A stretch of 64,000 bases of DNA from contig MNCI01038244.1 in NCBI GenBank assembly GCA_015680685.1, forward strand, positions 180,031 through 244,030, read 5' to 3'. The DNA comes from Gnetum montanum (lineage: Eukaryota > Streptophyta > Gnetopsida > Gnetales > Gnetaceae). Each line of letters starts with the position of its first letter. Position 1 is the stretch's first letter. Both the position numbers and the translations under genes were made by a program. Below the pieces are notes generated by a model. The model did no database searches. It saw only the letters and a program-made list of their open reading frames with translations, and was not told the DNA's origin. Positions 46,443 through 58,065 of the stretch are shown here, in pieces.

Positions 46443-47104
46443 TTAATCCTGCTTGTTATTTAGAATGGGGATACCCCCATAACTAATCGGTTGAGCATGG
46501 CAAGGATTAATAAATGAAGGGTGAGGATCCTTGCATGTTGGAAATATTGGAACTGGTCCATACTTACCCCATTGGAGTTCACACACTTGATTATAATAAG
46601 CATAGTGGGGCACTTTATAAGATGTAGTTCCCGGATAACAAGTTGACCCACTATGATGTTTGTGACTGTTAGATGGTATGCAAGGATTGGGTTGTCGCTC
46701 TCCATATCTGTGTTCATTAGGCCATATGATTGTTGGAGTGTGAGTTGGTGGCCCTGATGAAGTTACATGAGGCGTTGAGTTCGAAGGTAAGGGTGCAGCA
46801 CAGTGTGGGACTTGTGCTGAGTTGGAAGATGCAGTGGCCTCGGAATTGTGTTGTCCCTTCTTATGGATGTGTTTAAATAAAGGATGCCTTTGATGTTGAG
46901 GAGGCTTTTCACTGCTGTTGGTAGCAGGAGCACAAGTAGCATTTAGAGGTTGTTGTTGTGGTGCAGGCACCTTAGGAACAGTTGGTGGTGATGTAGAAGG
47001 AGGGAAAGGATGAGAATGTTGAAAGTTAGGGGGAGTATAAGGTGCACAAGGTGGTGGTTGTGTTGGAGGCATGGGTTGATAGTATTAAGAAGAATGGTAC
47101 TGTG
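46443..47104 (-). CDS. Gag C-terminal Pro-rich region of A1
   Basis: 209-residue open frame up to the N gap, ending at 46443. Pro/His/Ser-rich at first (PPTQPPPCAPYTPPNFQHSH), then a Tyr/Cys/His part (NQVCELQWGKYGPVPIF, CKDPHPSFINPCHAQPISYG). It ends IPILNNKQD. It follows the capsid part across the gap. No zinc knuckle or protease motif visible. Confidence 0.6.
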
Positions 47105-47549
47105 NNNNNNNNNNNNNNNNNNNNNNNNNNNNNNNNNNNNNNNNNNNNNNNNNNNNNNNNNNNNNNNNNNNNNNNNNNNNNNNNNNNNNNNNNNNNNNNN
47201 NNNNNNNNNNNNNNNNNNNNNNNNNNNNNNNNNNNNNNNNNNNNNNNNNNNNNNNNNNNNNNNNNNNNNNNNNNNNNNNNNNNNNNNNNNNNNNNNNNNN
47301 NNNNNNNNNNNNNNNNNNNNNNNNNNNNNNNNNNNNNNNNNNNNNNNNNNNNNNNNNNNNNNNNNNNNNNNNNNNNNNNNNNNNNNNNNNNNNNNNNNNN
47401 NNNNNNNNNNNNNNNNNNNNNNNNNNNNNNNNNNNNNNNNNNNNNNNNNNNNNNNNNNNNNNNNNNNNNNNNNNNNNNNNNNNNNNNNNNNNNNNNNNNN
47501 NNNNNNNNNNNNNNNNNNNNNNNNNNNNNNNNNNNNNNNNNNNNNNNNN
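47105..47549. other. Assembly gap (445 N)
   Basis: Run of N inside A1 gag. Open frames made of X are artefacts. Confidence 0.99.
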
Positions 47550-48022
47550 TTAAAAACTTCTACCATTGTTGACCAATGTCGTATTGAATTTGGTTTTAAC
47601 AATTGATACCATACTTTTGCTTGGTCAATGAGTGTCATGGGAAAGAGCTTAAGTTTTTACCAACCGTTATCAATGTTATTCCATGTGCAGGCATTGTAGA
47701 AGGCTTGTAAATGTTGATGTGGATCTAAGTCATAGCCTCCTGAAAATTTAGGAAAGTTGTTTAAATCGACCCTAGGTAGATGGCTTTCTTTATGATACCT
47801 ATGGGAGATTTGAACAACCTCTTGTATTGTGGCCAGCAAGGGTTCATCATCACTAAGTAAGTTGTGAGTTTGTAAGTTGGGATGATGTTGTTTTCATTCA
47901 TGTTTATAAGAAACCCCCACTTTAGGTTGCATACTCCAATCTTCATTGTCATCTAGTTTGTTGGTTCTCCAATGAACTTCCTCACTAGGTGTGGTGTTAT
48001 TATAATCTTGTAGGAGAGGCAT
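47550..48022 (-). pseudogene. Gag N-terminal and capsid region of A1
   Basis: Starts at the ATG at 48022 (MPLLQDYNNTTPSEEVHWRT), 132 bp after the 5' LTR. One TGA follows after YKHE, then NFPKFSGGYDLDPHQHLQAF and FPMTLIDQAKVWYQLLKPNS, which fit the retrotransposon gag pattern (F-x-G-x-DP-x-x-HL ... AxxWY). A TAG interrupts after NIDNGW. The frame then enters the N gap. Confidence 0.75.
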
Positions 48023-48133
48023 TGTTGTGTGTGAATTTATGTGATTTTTTATAATTACTTCTTTCCAAGAGATATATCGTTAAGTTCTTTATAGTGACAT
48101 TGTATGATATAACTAATCTAGATAACTAGCACT

Positions 48134-48152
48134 GTCCCCGGCAATGGCACCA
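48134..48152 (-). promoter_or_regulatory. Primer binding site of A1 (tRNA-Asp type)
   Basis: On the minus strand TGGTGCCATTGCCGGGGAC begins one base after the 5' LTR. It differs from TGGCGCCGTTGCCGGGGA, the tRNA-Asp site known from Athila elements, at two positions, both explained by deamination at CG. Confidence 0.85.
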
Positions 48153-48153
48153 A

Positions 48154-48874
48154 TGATGAGTGGCGAGGTACCCCTACACTCAACCATATGAATACAAGCA
48201 TTTTCACGCGCTATCCAGTCGAACTCCACAGATGGACTAGTTGTGGCACCCAGACAGTTATCCTTAGGTTGCAGTTCGCTGTCTTCCCACCTGGACTAGT
48301 ATTATATTTGTCACGTATGGTTTAGTCCAGAGTGAGGTGTATGATGTGTTTCTAATATAATGCTACTCCTGAAGGCAATGGAAGATAATATTAACTAAGC
48401 TAAGCTAGGAAAGAAAGGGTGAGAGGATATAATCTAGCCTAAGTGTGATGAGCATCTGTTCCTTGATTATCCATACACATCTTAGACTTCGTGCACAACT
48501 ACCACTGGGATTACCAAGCGCAGATCCTAAGTACGCCACTGGGTTACCAAGTAATCACACTTAAATGCTCATAATCAATTTGTACTCATTCTGCATTACT
48601 AGGAGATAAGGGTGAGAGAGACTTATTGCCGATCATGTGCATGTCCAAGTACGTCACACTCGAATAAAGGATGTCGTACAATTACATTCACCACATTGTG
48701 GGCATACATGGGAAAAATAATCTATCTCTGGAGGGATCAAATTGCTAGAGTTTTGCTACTCCTATTCTAGATTATGAAACAAGGGAAAGCCACTTCTTAT
48801 TTATAGACTTTGCGGTAGACTGTTATATCGCGTACGCAATATCACAGGGGAAGACACGATATCGCATCCCATCA
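48154..48874 (-). repeat. 5' LTR of A1
   Basis: Plus-strand text runs TGATGAGTGGCGAGGTACC to CGCATCCCATCA. It aligns along its length to 41425-42303 apart from the two extra segments there. TATA on the minus strand at 48798-48806 with GCGTACGCAATATC and ACGATATCGC upstream. Confidence 0.9.
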
Positions 48875-48879
48875 AAACC

Positions 48880-49200
48880 CAAGAAAATTTAATTTATTCT
48901 AGGGTAGTTACTAGATTGGATTTGGTAACTAATCCTCAGCTTAGATCAAATAAAGTGCATTGGTTTTCTAGAGATTTTTCTTAAGAGGTGAGGGAACAAT
49001 ATACTTTGAAATTAAAAATTGGAGATGTTCATGATGTTGTAAAGTATGATGTGCTTCCAATTGATTGTGTTGATGTAATTCTTAGTAGACCTTATAATTT
49101 TAACAATGGTGGTAATTTTGATGGAGTAAGAAATGTGTGGAGTGTAGCTAGACCTCATATAATTCATGAGTTGATTCCTATGATGACTAAATAAGTGAGA
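48880..49200 (+). pseudogene. Protease-RT linker of element B (after the A1 insertion)
   Basis: VVTRLDLVTNPQLRSNKVHW then LKLKIGDVHDVVKYDVLPID and VDVILSRPYNFNNGGNFDGV. This is the typical chromovirus protease C-terminus (LGL...HPKPY..QW, CDVLPM...LLGRPW, DG). Element C has the same block (56470-56195, minus strand). One stop after WFSRDFS. Confidence 0.75.
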
Positions 49201-49489
49201 TAGCAAAGCTAACTTAATGCTTTCTTAATCCTTCTAGGAGAAAGGGAATGTGTTAAAGAACATGATGAAACCAATTTTGGTTTTGTTGTTATGAAAATAG
49301 TTGCTACTAACCATGATGATGTATAGGTTGAACTTCCTACAAGTGTGCTAGGCTTAAAGAAGAAATTTTTTAAGGTGTTTAAGGGGGGATTGAATGGACT
49401 ACCACCAATGAGAAATGTACAGCATCCAATTGATTTTATTCCTAATGCTACCATTTAAAATGAGAGAGCTTACTAGATGGCACCAAATC

Positions 49490-51260
49490 AGCGATCCAAA
49501 TTGCAAATGTAAGTAGAAGAGTTACTTACAAATGGATTTATGAGAAAATCTATTTCACCTTATGCAATTCCAAGATGCTAGTGCCAAAGAAAGATAGCGA
49601 TGAATGGAGGATGTGCATTGATTCTAGAGTAGGGAACAAGATAACAGTGAGGTATAGATTTTCTATTTCAAGAATGGATGATATCCTTGATTCTTTTAAC
49701 AATTCAATGATTTTTAGCAAAATCTATTTGAAGAGTGATTACCATCAAATTAGAATCAGACCTAGTAATGAGTGAAAGACAACTTTCAAGACACTGGATG
49801 GATTATTTGACTAATTGATGATGTCATTTGGGCTCATAAATTAAGCTGCTACATTCATGAGGTTGATGCATGATGTATTGAAGGACTTAATTGTTAAGTG
49901 GTGTATTATCTTTTTTGATGATATTTTTGTATATATCTATAATGAGAAAGAGCATTTGAATCACTTAAGGATGGTGTGTCTTAAGTTGAAGGAGGCTGAT
50001 GAGATGCAGATTGCACAAGCCGCGATATCGCATTTGATTTGCCGCCATATCTATAAATAAGAGGTGGAACTCCCTTCATTTCCCAATCCTGGCTAAAAGT
50101 AGCGAAGCTCTAGCAATTTGAACACTCCAGAGTTAGATTAATTTCCCATGTGCCCGCAGTAGGAGTCCTAGAGTGAACGGCTCTTTATTCGAGCAACTTT
50201 GTAACCTGAACACAAGTTGTGTATGGCAATAAAGATGAACTTTATTGGATAAACCTTGCAGTACATGGTTTTATTTTGTTGTTATGTATTGCTTTCCTAG
50301 TGCACACGAGTATGACTTGATTACGAGCATGTACAGATGTGTACGGCTAATCAAGGAATCGGCTGCTCGTCGCAACGTGTGAGTACGACTTGATTATGAG
50401 CATTGTGACTACTTGGTAACCTAGTAGCGTATTCTAGGATCTGCGCTTGGTAATCCCAGTGGTAGTCCAATGTGTACGGCTAGTCAAGGAATCGGCTACT
50501 CATCGCTAAGCTAGAACGTGTGATAAGTACGACTTGGCTACGAGTTCCCATGGGTGTGTATGGCTAGCCAAGGAATCAGCTGCTTATCACACTTAGGCTA
50601 AATAGGTGCCTCAGTACGACCACTTCGAGCACTTGCGTTATGTGTGGTGATCCCAGTAATGATTAGCGTTTGGTAGCCACAATTGCATGGTTCAGGGTGT
50701 GTACGGTAAGTGGGAACGGATGCTGACGCTAGTTAATTTAGACTTAGGACATTAGTTAGAGTTAGTTAGTTTCTCAACCCTTTCCCTCATAGCTTAGGAG
50801 ATAAACTGAAAAATACCAAAAAAATCATATACCTCAGACTTACTTAACCATACACCGTGACACATACAAGCAAGCCTGGAAAGACAACGAATGATTAACC
50901 CCAAGCGTTCCTTGTGGCGTTAAGGCATTTAGTCTATGAAGTTCGACCGGATTGCACATACACGCTCGTATTCGTATGGTTGAGTGTAGGGGTACCTCGC
51001 CACTCATCAGAGGCATTGTTGATAATCAATGTGAGGAAAAGTATTTTATTCAAGAGGAAAATCACATATTTGGGGCATGTGTTTTCTAAAAATCATATTT
51101 AGATGGAAGCTACTAAGGTAAAGGCTATTAGGGATTGGCCAACTCCTAAAAATGTTAGGAAGGTAAGATCATTCCTTGGTTTAGCAGGCTTTTATAGATG
51201 GCTCATCAAGAATTTTAGTGGTATTTCATGTTCTATGTTTTTTTTTTTTTTTGAAGAAGA
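49490..51260 (+). pseudogene. Reverse transcriptase of element B, split by a solo LTR
   Basis: VPKKDSDEWRMCIDSRVGNK, ITVRYRFSISRMDDILDSF, KSDYHQIRIRPSNE and the active site FFDD in CIIFFDDIFVYI (about 49900-49930). It stops at LKLKEA at 49996. After the solo LTR and one copy of the target duplication the frame resumes without loss as LLIINVRKSILFKRKITYLG, then RSFLGLAGFYRWLIKNFSGI. Other breaks: TGA after RPSNE, TAA/TAG near 49815 and 49843, TAG at about 51100. The FFDD site is intact. Confidence 0.85.
49997..51009 (+). repeat. Solo LTR of the A1 family with perfect 5-bp target duplication
   Basis: Begins TGATGAGATGC and ends CGCCACTCATCA, flanked by GAGGC at 49992-49996 and 51010-51014. Removing LTR and one GAGGC restores the RT frame. 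TATA box CTATAAATAA at 50051-50060, AATAAA at about 50230. It has three copies of TGTGTACGGCTARTCAAGGA (50338, 50471, 50555) where the A1 LTRs have one. Sense is plus, opposite to A1. A solo LTR arises by recombination between the two LTRs of a full element. Confidence 0.95.
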
Positions 51261-51880
51261 AGAAGAAAAATAAATATTTTAGGTGGGATAATAAAACCCA
51301 AGGAAGATTTGACTTGTTACAAATAAAAATTACAAGTGAATTGGTGATTGTAATTCTAGATTTTCAAAAAGATTTTTAGGTGGAGGTGGATACAAGTAGA
51401 CTTTTCCATTGGTGTGATACTTTCATAAGAAGGTATGCATATTACTTCCTTTTCAGAAAATTTGAATGATTCAAGGTAAAATTTTACCATATATGAGAAG
51501 GAGTTGTATGATATTCTTCAAGCAATCAAGAAGTGGAGGCATTACTTGTTGCCCAAGGAGTTTACTTTGTTGAAAGACCACCAAGTACTTCAATTTCTAA
51601 ACTTACAAAATAAGTTGAGTGGAAAGCACATGAAGTGGGTTGTATAGTTACAAGAGTTCAATGTTGTGTTGAAGCACAAAAGTGGAAAAGCCAATGTGAT
51701 GGCTAATGCATTGTCTAGTGTGCATGTGGTGAATTTTAGTGCATCTCATGTGAAAGGTTTGGATGATTTTGCTTCTTTTTATGAGCATGATGTTAATTTT
51801 AGGTAGGTTTGAAGGAGCCTCAAAGAGCCATTGATGAGTATCATTTTCAAGATGAACTATTTTTTAAAAAATGGAAAGGT
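51261..51880 (+). pseudogene. RNase H of element B
   Basis: ELYDILQAIKKWRHYLLPKE then FTLLKDHQVLQFLNLQNKLS and KHKSGKANVMANALSSVHV. The last motif has N where chromoviruses have D (VADALSR). Several frame changes, one within a T run at 51239-51252. Confidence 0.75.
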
Positions 51881-53090
51881 ATGTATTCCTACTTGTGATT
51901 TTAGGAAAAATATTTTATTTTAAAAGAATTGTAGTGGCATGAGAGGTCATATGAATAGGGATAAAACATTAGAACTTGTGGGTAGGTATTATTTTTGACC
52001 TAGTATGGCAACTGAAGTTTGGAAATTTATGAAGGAGTATTTGACTTTCCAAAAGTTCAAAGAAGGTAAAGGAGTGGGGTGGATACTATGTGCTTTTGAA
52101 AATTCTGAAGAATCCATGGAAAACTATATCTATAGATTTTATGAGTGGTATTCAAAACCAAAGTGGGAATGATGAAATTTTTGTTATTGTAGATAGGTTC
52201 TCCAAAATCACACATTTTATTCCATGCAAGAAGATGAGTGATGCTTCTAATGTGGTAAGTTTTTGTTTTCAACATGTTTTTAAGTTACATGGAATTCCTT
52301 TAAATATTATTAGTGACAGAGACTCCAAATTCACATGTTACTTTTTGATGTTCCTTTGGAAAATTTTAGGGAAAAAGTTGAATTTTTCTAGTGCATATCA
52401 TCCACAATATGATGGCCAAATAGAGGTGGCGAATAAATCCTTACTAAACATATTGAGATGTTTGTATGATGGATAGTCAAATAGGTGGAAAAACTTGTTG
52501 TGTCATGTGGAGTTTTCGTATAATAATTATTTTCATGTTGCTATTGGCAAAATCCCATTTGAGGTAAACTATGGGATTTGTTCAAAGATTGTGGACACTT
52601 TAAAGATCTTTGATGGTGAAGCTCAACTTAGTGGTGATTTTGTACAAGAGATTAAAGTTCTCCATGAATAAGTAAAATCCAATATGAAGAAAAAGACTAA
52701 AGAGAGAGTCCTTAAAAGGAATAATGGTAAATGGAAGCCTAATTTTACTATTGGTAACTTGGTTTGGATGCACTTCAAGAAGAAACAGTTAAGAGGTATT
52801 AACTTCTTCAAATTGAAAGCCAATAAGATGGGGCCTTTCAAAATCAATGATAATACTTTTGAGATTGATTTATTGAATGATGTTAGTATATCTTTTGTAT
52901 TTAATGTTTTAGATCTTGTGCACTATCATTGACCAACTAATGAAAAGACCATGCAAGGTAGCATCGATGAGTTGAAGGGGGCTATTGATCAATCCAAGCC
53001 TTCAATGGAGAGAAATAAAATCATACTCTAGTAGAAGAAATCTTCTAGCACATAGGGAGTCAAGAAGCATGAATATTTAATCCATTGGGA
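51881..53090 (+). pseudogene. Integrase and chromodomain-like tail of element B
   Basis: Core in 52090-52476: Asp in TISIDFMSGI, Asp in ISDRDSKFTCYF, Glu in GQIEVANKSL, so the catalytic triad is present. A TAG follows LYDG. The C-terminal part KPNFTIGNLVWMHFKK, KMGPFKINDNTFEIDL and VFNVLDLVHYH is standard. The tail EYLIHWEDQSM near 53065-53100 resembles the core of a chromodomain (YLVKWxGY), which in chromoviruses directs insertion to certain chromatin; this part is weak. Confidence 0.8.
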
Positions 53091-54164
53091 GGATCAGTCT
53101 ATGATGATGTTGTATTGGTTCATGAGAACAAAATTCATAAGTGGGGGATCACTTCCATCCATACCCCCTTGTTTACATGAGTTTGCTTTTTTAAAGGATG
53201 GAAGAGCTAGTGTAGGGACACATCTTATAATCCTCTTATACTTTTTTATATTTGTGTTTTCAAATTTTAGGCTTGAAGAAGATATTTTGAAAGGCAAGAA
53301 GATGGCTTGGCAGAGGTCTCAAGTTGATAGAAGATATTTGAGGCAAGAGGAGACATCTTGTTGATTTGTTTACATCTAGAGCAAGAAGTCTTGGCCTAGA
53401 TAAGACATCTTGGCCCTATAGGAAATGTCTCAAGCAAGAAATCTTGCCAATGAAGGAGATTTATTAGCCTAAGAGGAGACATCTCCCAAAGATAAAAGAT
53501 GTCTTCTCCAAGAGATTGGTTTTCAAAGGAGACATCTTGGCAAGGCTAGAGATGAACTTATAGTTGGGAAAACTTCTAAAATCAACCTTCCCAATTTGAA
53601 AAACAACCCAGGAAAGTTGGAAAGGGATGGAAATAGCTAGGGAGAAGGTGAGAAGACTTGGTAAACATCTAAAGAACCTCAAGATGAGTTAAGGGAAGGT
53701 TTTCTAGATTTCTTGTCTTCATGTTTTCATAAATATTATTGCAATTCCTAATTTTTGGTGATGGTAATGAGAGAGAGAGAGAGAGAGTTATGAGAGCTTG
53801 GATAAGGTGTGAGAGATCACATTGAGTGAGTGCATAAAGGTTGTAGCTCCAAGATTAATTATGTAGACTTACATATTCCAGTCTTGTTTGTATGTTGAGA
53901 TATCATTCTCGAGTTATGGAAGAATCTCTCTATTGATTGTGTCTTGCATTGAGAATAGTAAATATATGGTTTTAGAGCCTCATTCTTTGCAATATTACCT
54001 GAGTGTGATACTTTTTAAATATTTGTGGATTTTGAGAACCTAATTGGAACCTTCTAATTAATTGATTGAAGATAGCTAGATTTCTTATTTTCTAGAAAAA
54101 GGTTTTGTGTTTGCATAATTTTTGGATTTAGTATTTTAAGGTAACTAAGTAGTGGGGTGAACCT
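53091..54164 (+). other. 3' region of element B, probable 3' LTR
   Basis: Non-coding. Between 53340 and 53545 GGAGACATCTTGG-type words recur on both strands (AAGACATCTTGGCC, GAGACATCTCCC, AGATGTCTTCTCC). A GA run lies at 53769-53787. LTR ends cannot be placed because the 5' LTR is not clear. Open frames here match nothing. Confidence 0.4.
53769..53787. repeat. (GA)n microsatellite
   Basis: Nine and a half GA units in a row. Confidence 0.95.
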
Positions 54165-56582
54165 ACTCTAGAATGAAATGTTTTATTTTAGAGAATCTAT
54201 CTACAACAATAAAAATAGAATCATGCTTAGATTGAGTCTTAGAAATTTCATAGACGAAATTCATTAAGAAATTTTTTCATAAGCATTAGAAATGGATAGG
54301 GAAAATAATTACCTACAATGATTTTTACCATCCATGTACTTTTGATAAATAATACATTTCATAGTAATTTTATTCACATCAATACACATACCTAGCTAGA
54401 AATAATTCTTGGAAACAAGCTCACATGTCTTGGTCTTTTCCACATATTAAGCCATCTCACTACTATGCTTCTTATGCAAAATATTTGATCTAAAATTACA
54501 AGTAGATACACATACCTTTTCATTTATAATAGAAAGCCATGTTGTAGATTATAGTTTCTCCAATTATCCACTCTATTAAGCAATGGAGCATTCAGGTCTT
54601 TCCAAATCTCACTAAATTCTACATCATCTAGATAAAAAGAAGTAAATGCTTCAAGTCCCTCTATTTGAGTGCATGCTACAACATTACTTTTTCCATTTCT
54701 ATGCTTTAGCATTAAGTGAAATTATTGTAGCTGCTTAACCCATTCTATATGCTTAGCACTTAACTTTCTTTGAGAATTTCAAAATCATAATTCCTTATGT
54801 GATTAGTTTATAACAAACATTCACTACCCAACAAATAATCTTTTTAACGTTTTATGGCTTGAAGTATAACATATAACTCTTTCTCATAGACCCTATACAT
54901 TTTTCTAGACTCTTTCAATTTTTTAGAAAAGAATGCAATGTACTTACCTTCTTGGGATAGTACACCACAACTACAAGTTCACTTGCATCCACCTCCACAT
55001 TAAAAAGCTTAGATAAATTTGGAATATGAAATACTAGAGCACTAAAAATTTTCTCTTTCAAAGCTTGAAATGACTTCTCTTTTTCATCATCCCACAAAAA
55101 ATTAGTACTCTTCTTTAAACAAGATAACATAGTTCATGTAATAAAATTGAAATGTTTAATTAATATCCTATTAAAATGAGCTAGCCTAAGGAAAGATCTT
55201 ACCTCTCTATCATTCTTCAATGAAGGCTAATCTCTAATTACCTTAATCTTACTAGGTTCCATCTGTACTTGGTTTTTGGATATGTCATCATCCAAGTAAA
55301 TAACTTTCTTCTTCACAAAGCGACATTTCTTTACATTAATCACCAATTCAGGTTCATGCAACTTGGATAACAAATTTATCAAATGTTGCACATGCTTATC
55401 TTCATTGAAACTATAAACAGTAATGTCATCAAAAAACTATGTAATATTTTCCAATAAGATCTTCTAAAACATTATGCATTAACCTCATAAATGTGGCTAG
55501 AGTATTAGTAAGCCCAAATAGCATGACTAACCTTTAATTAAAATCATCAAGATTTTTTATCCACTCATTTCCTAGTCTAATTATAATTTGATTATAATAA
55601 CTCTTTAAATTAATTATAAAAGACTTTAGTATTGGTAAGAACATCAAGAATGCAATCCATTCTAGGTATAGGAAATCTATACTTAATTGTAAACCTATTT
55701 ATAGTTCTATAGTCAATGCACATTCTCATCCCATTGATGTCTTTCATAGGCACTAATACAATTGATGCTATACAAGGAGAAATAGACTCCTTAATCAAAT
55801 CATTTAAAAGTAACTCATTGACCTACCTATGACGCTCGTCAATGTGATGTGGAGTTATTCTATAGGCCTTCTAATTTGATATTTTTACTCCAAGAATAAA
55901 TTCAATTTGATGTTTAATTAATATCATAAGAGGAAGGCCTTCCAATTTAGCTTTAAACACATTATCAACTTATTGTGCCAAAACTTGCATCATTGGTAGA
56001 ATTTCATTTTCTTACTCCTCTTCACATGTTATAAGTGTAGAAATAATGACAAAACTATGCTAAGCCTCTTCACATACTTGGACATATTCTTGTTCACTTA
56101 ACAAGATCAATGAAGAATTTTTAGGAATATTTTTCTTGCATAACCATAAATTTATAAGAATCAATTCATGTATTCCATCTTGTCTTAGAACTAATCAAAC
56201 ATTTCTTTCATCATCAAGTGAAGCCTTATTGTCAAAATTACAAGGTCTTTTCAAACTGACATTAGTGTAATCAATTAGTAAGATGTTGCAATATACTTGG
56301 TCTCTAAAGAAACCAATCTTGAATGATAACATACATCTCTTCTTCACTTCTTGGAAAAGATCTCTAGGAAGCCAATGAACTGTATAGGGCTTATGATATA
56401 TGAATGTTTTCAAACCAAGCCTATGAACAATCTTAGAAAAAATTACATTCTCTAGGACACTACCATAAATTGATATGTGTATCCACTTTCCACTAGTAAG
56501 ACATCTAGTCCCAATTCTAAAGAGCATTTTCCTCATGAGATCTTCATTTAAATTTACATTCCTTATTGTACTAACCTAAATC
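54165..56582 (-). pseudogene. Pol of chromovirus-like element C, truncated
   Basis: Reads from 56582 down. Protease region: IGTRCLTSGKWIHISIYGSV and FIYHKPYTVHWLPRDLFQEV (56536-56195). RT: VPMKDINGMRMCIDYRTINR, FPIPRMDCILDVL (55798-55610). RNase H: FLWDDEKEKSFQALKEKIFS and FNVEVDASELVVVVYY (55130-54915). A linker with YNLQHGFLL follows, then the start of integrase with HDSIFIVVDRFSKIKHFI near 54215. It ends there against the 3' region of B. At the other end it is cut by the T4 LTR at 56588. Relatedness to element B is high in every block. Confidence 0.85.
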
Positions 56583-57146
56583 GTCGGTGTAAGGCTGGAA
56601 GGTAAACAAACACCAAGAGATTGTCGGGCACGCACAACTAACCCTACCTTCGCTTGAGGGCAAGTTGGAAAAGGGAATGAAGGTAGAGTGCCTTGGATGG
56701 TTTGCATGCAAATCAACCAAGGACTTCCCCAAGCGTAAGCTACAGCTAGCGCTGGGGTTATCGTAAACAGTGTAAACGAAATGTGAACAGCAATACGAAA
56801 TGTAAACAGAACGTATTGAATTATAAATAAAGCGTAAATAGAGCTATATTGTAAACAAAGCGTAAACCAAAGTAAATAATGTAAATGGAAGGCAATTATG
56901 AAACTTTATTATATTGTTTTTAAAAACAATGTGCACCAGTCAAAGCGTAGTTGCACACATGTGGATGGTAAGTCAAACGCCTAGCCCGGGGATGATATGA
57001 TGCAATGATGTGATGTGATGAATGTGAGAAATGTTTGGATGCCAACAGTCAGGTGTGCCGAATGCCCAAGGATTGTAGGTTCTGTCCTCTCTCAGAATTG
57101 CCAATCTCTCCAATTTTTGCCTTCTGGTTTATGTGAATTGATAGGG

Positions 57147-57154
57147 TATTTATA
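57147..57154 (-). promoter_or_regulatory. LTR TATA box of T4
   Basis: CCCTATAAATACCCTATC on the minus strand, about 310 bp below the last hairpin-bearing repeat unit. Confidence 0.6.
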
Positions 57155-57466
57155 GGGTTGGGCCAAGCTCAAGCATGAAATTCAAGAATGGAATCAATGG
57201 CTAGGAGATGAGAGGAAAGTAGATCTAGTGACATGTGTCCCATGGATAGTTGGCACAAGTTGGATGTGTGTTGGATAGTTGCATTCTACTCAATTTTTGG
57301 GTGTATCTGTGTCAGATAGTTGTGCACGAGTTAGATGTGTGTTGGATAGTTGCATTCTTTGACCAAGTTCAATGTATTTTATAATTTATGGGTTATTCAA
57401 GCCCATGAAAGTACATTTAATTTAGACCATGAGGGCTTGACATGCCCACAAATGGGGATTTATAAT

Positions 57467-58065
57467 GAAATGTTCAACTAGAGAAATTTGACTGCCCAGC
57501 GTGACTTGCAGTGTGACCTACAATGTGACCTTCAAAACTTGCAATTTTGAGCTGAAATCTAGAATTTCTGAAGGCTGGGACCCATAGTTATCAATAGTGG
57601 ACCCTGAGGATGACTTGCACCCTTGAAATCAAGTCATTTTGGCTCAGTTTTGGGGCTCTAAAAGTTGGTGACGCTTATCCTTACGTTGTGCAACGTCTGA
57701 AAAAGTAACCCCAGTGTCACCAAGTCAAAATGTCATATTTGAGGCCAAAATATTGATTTTCTAGAGGCTAGGAACTACTAGGGACCTTGGTGAAGGTCAT
57801 GGGGAATCCTTGTGTTCGATTTCGGCCTGTTTTGACTCAATTTTTGGGCTCCAAAAGTTGGTGACGCTAATCCTTACGCTATGCAGTGTCTAAAAAAGTA
57901 ACCAAAGTGTACTTAGCCAAAACCAAACATTTTGAACCCAAAAATTTTGATTCTAGATGTTGGAAGTTGGTGTAGTCACCTGTGGGCCTTGAGGGGACCT
58001 TGTCTATTGAATCATGGGCCATCAGGGGCTGTTTCGAAGGCCTCCAAGTTTGGTCACGCTGTACT
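57467..58065 (-). repeat. About 193-bp tandem repeats in U3 of the T4 LTR
   Basis: AAAAGTTGGTGACGCT at 57660 and 57853 and AAGTTTGGTCACGCT at about 58046 are 193 bp apart, and a worn unit with CAGCGTGACTTGCAGTGTGA lies one period lower near 57490. Each unit holds a hairpin-like part such as CCTTACGTTGTGCAACGTC. This corresponds in position and motif to the inverted-repeat array of the T1 LTR. Confidence 0.7.

Larger units (their letters stand above)
41425..48874 (-). mobile_element. Complete Athila-like Ty3/gypsy element A1 lacking pol
   Basis: Two LTRs in direct orientation (41425-42303 and 48154-48874) with primer binding site, polypurine tract, gag and a large accessory gene. No protease-like block, RT, RNase H or integrase is seen; the only hidden part is the 445-N gap inside gag. 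Flanks GAACC (41420-41424) and AAACC (48875-48879) agree in four of five bases and fit a worn 5-bp target duplication. The element interrupts the protease of element B. It must depend on enzymes from an autonomous relative to move. A tRNA-Asp primer is typical of Athila and Tat elements. Confidence 0.85.

Noticed and set aside
46943-47638. Open frames across the 47105-47549 gap on both strands
   Set aside because: Mostly X. Only the minus-strand ends in the gag frame are real.
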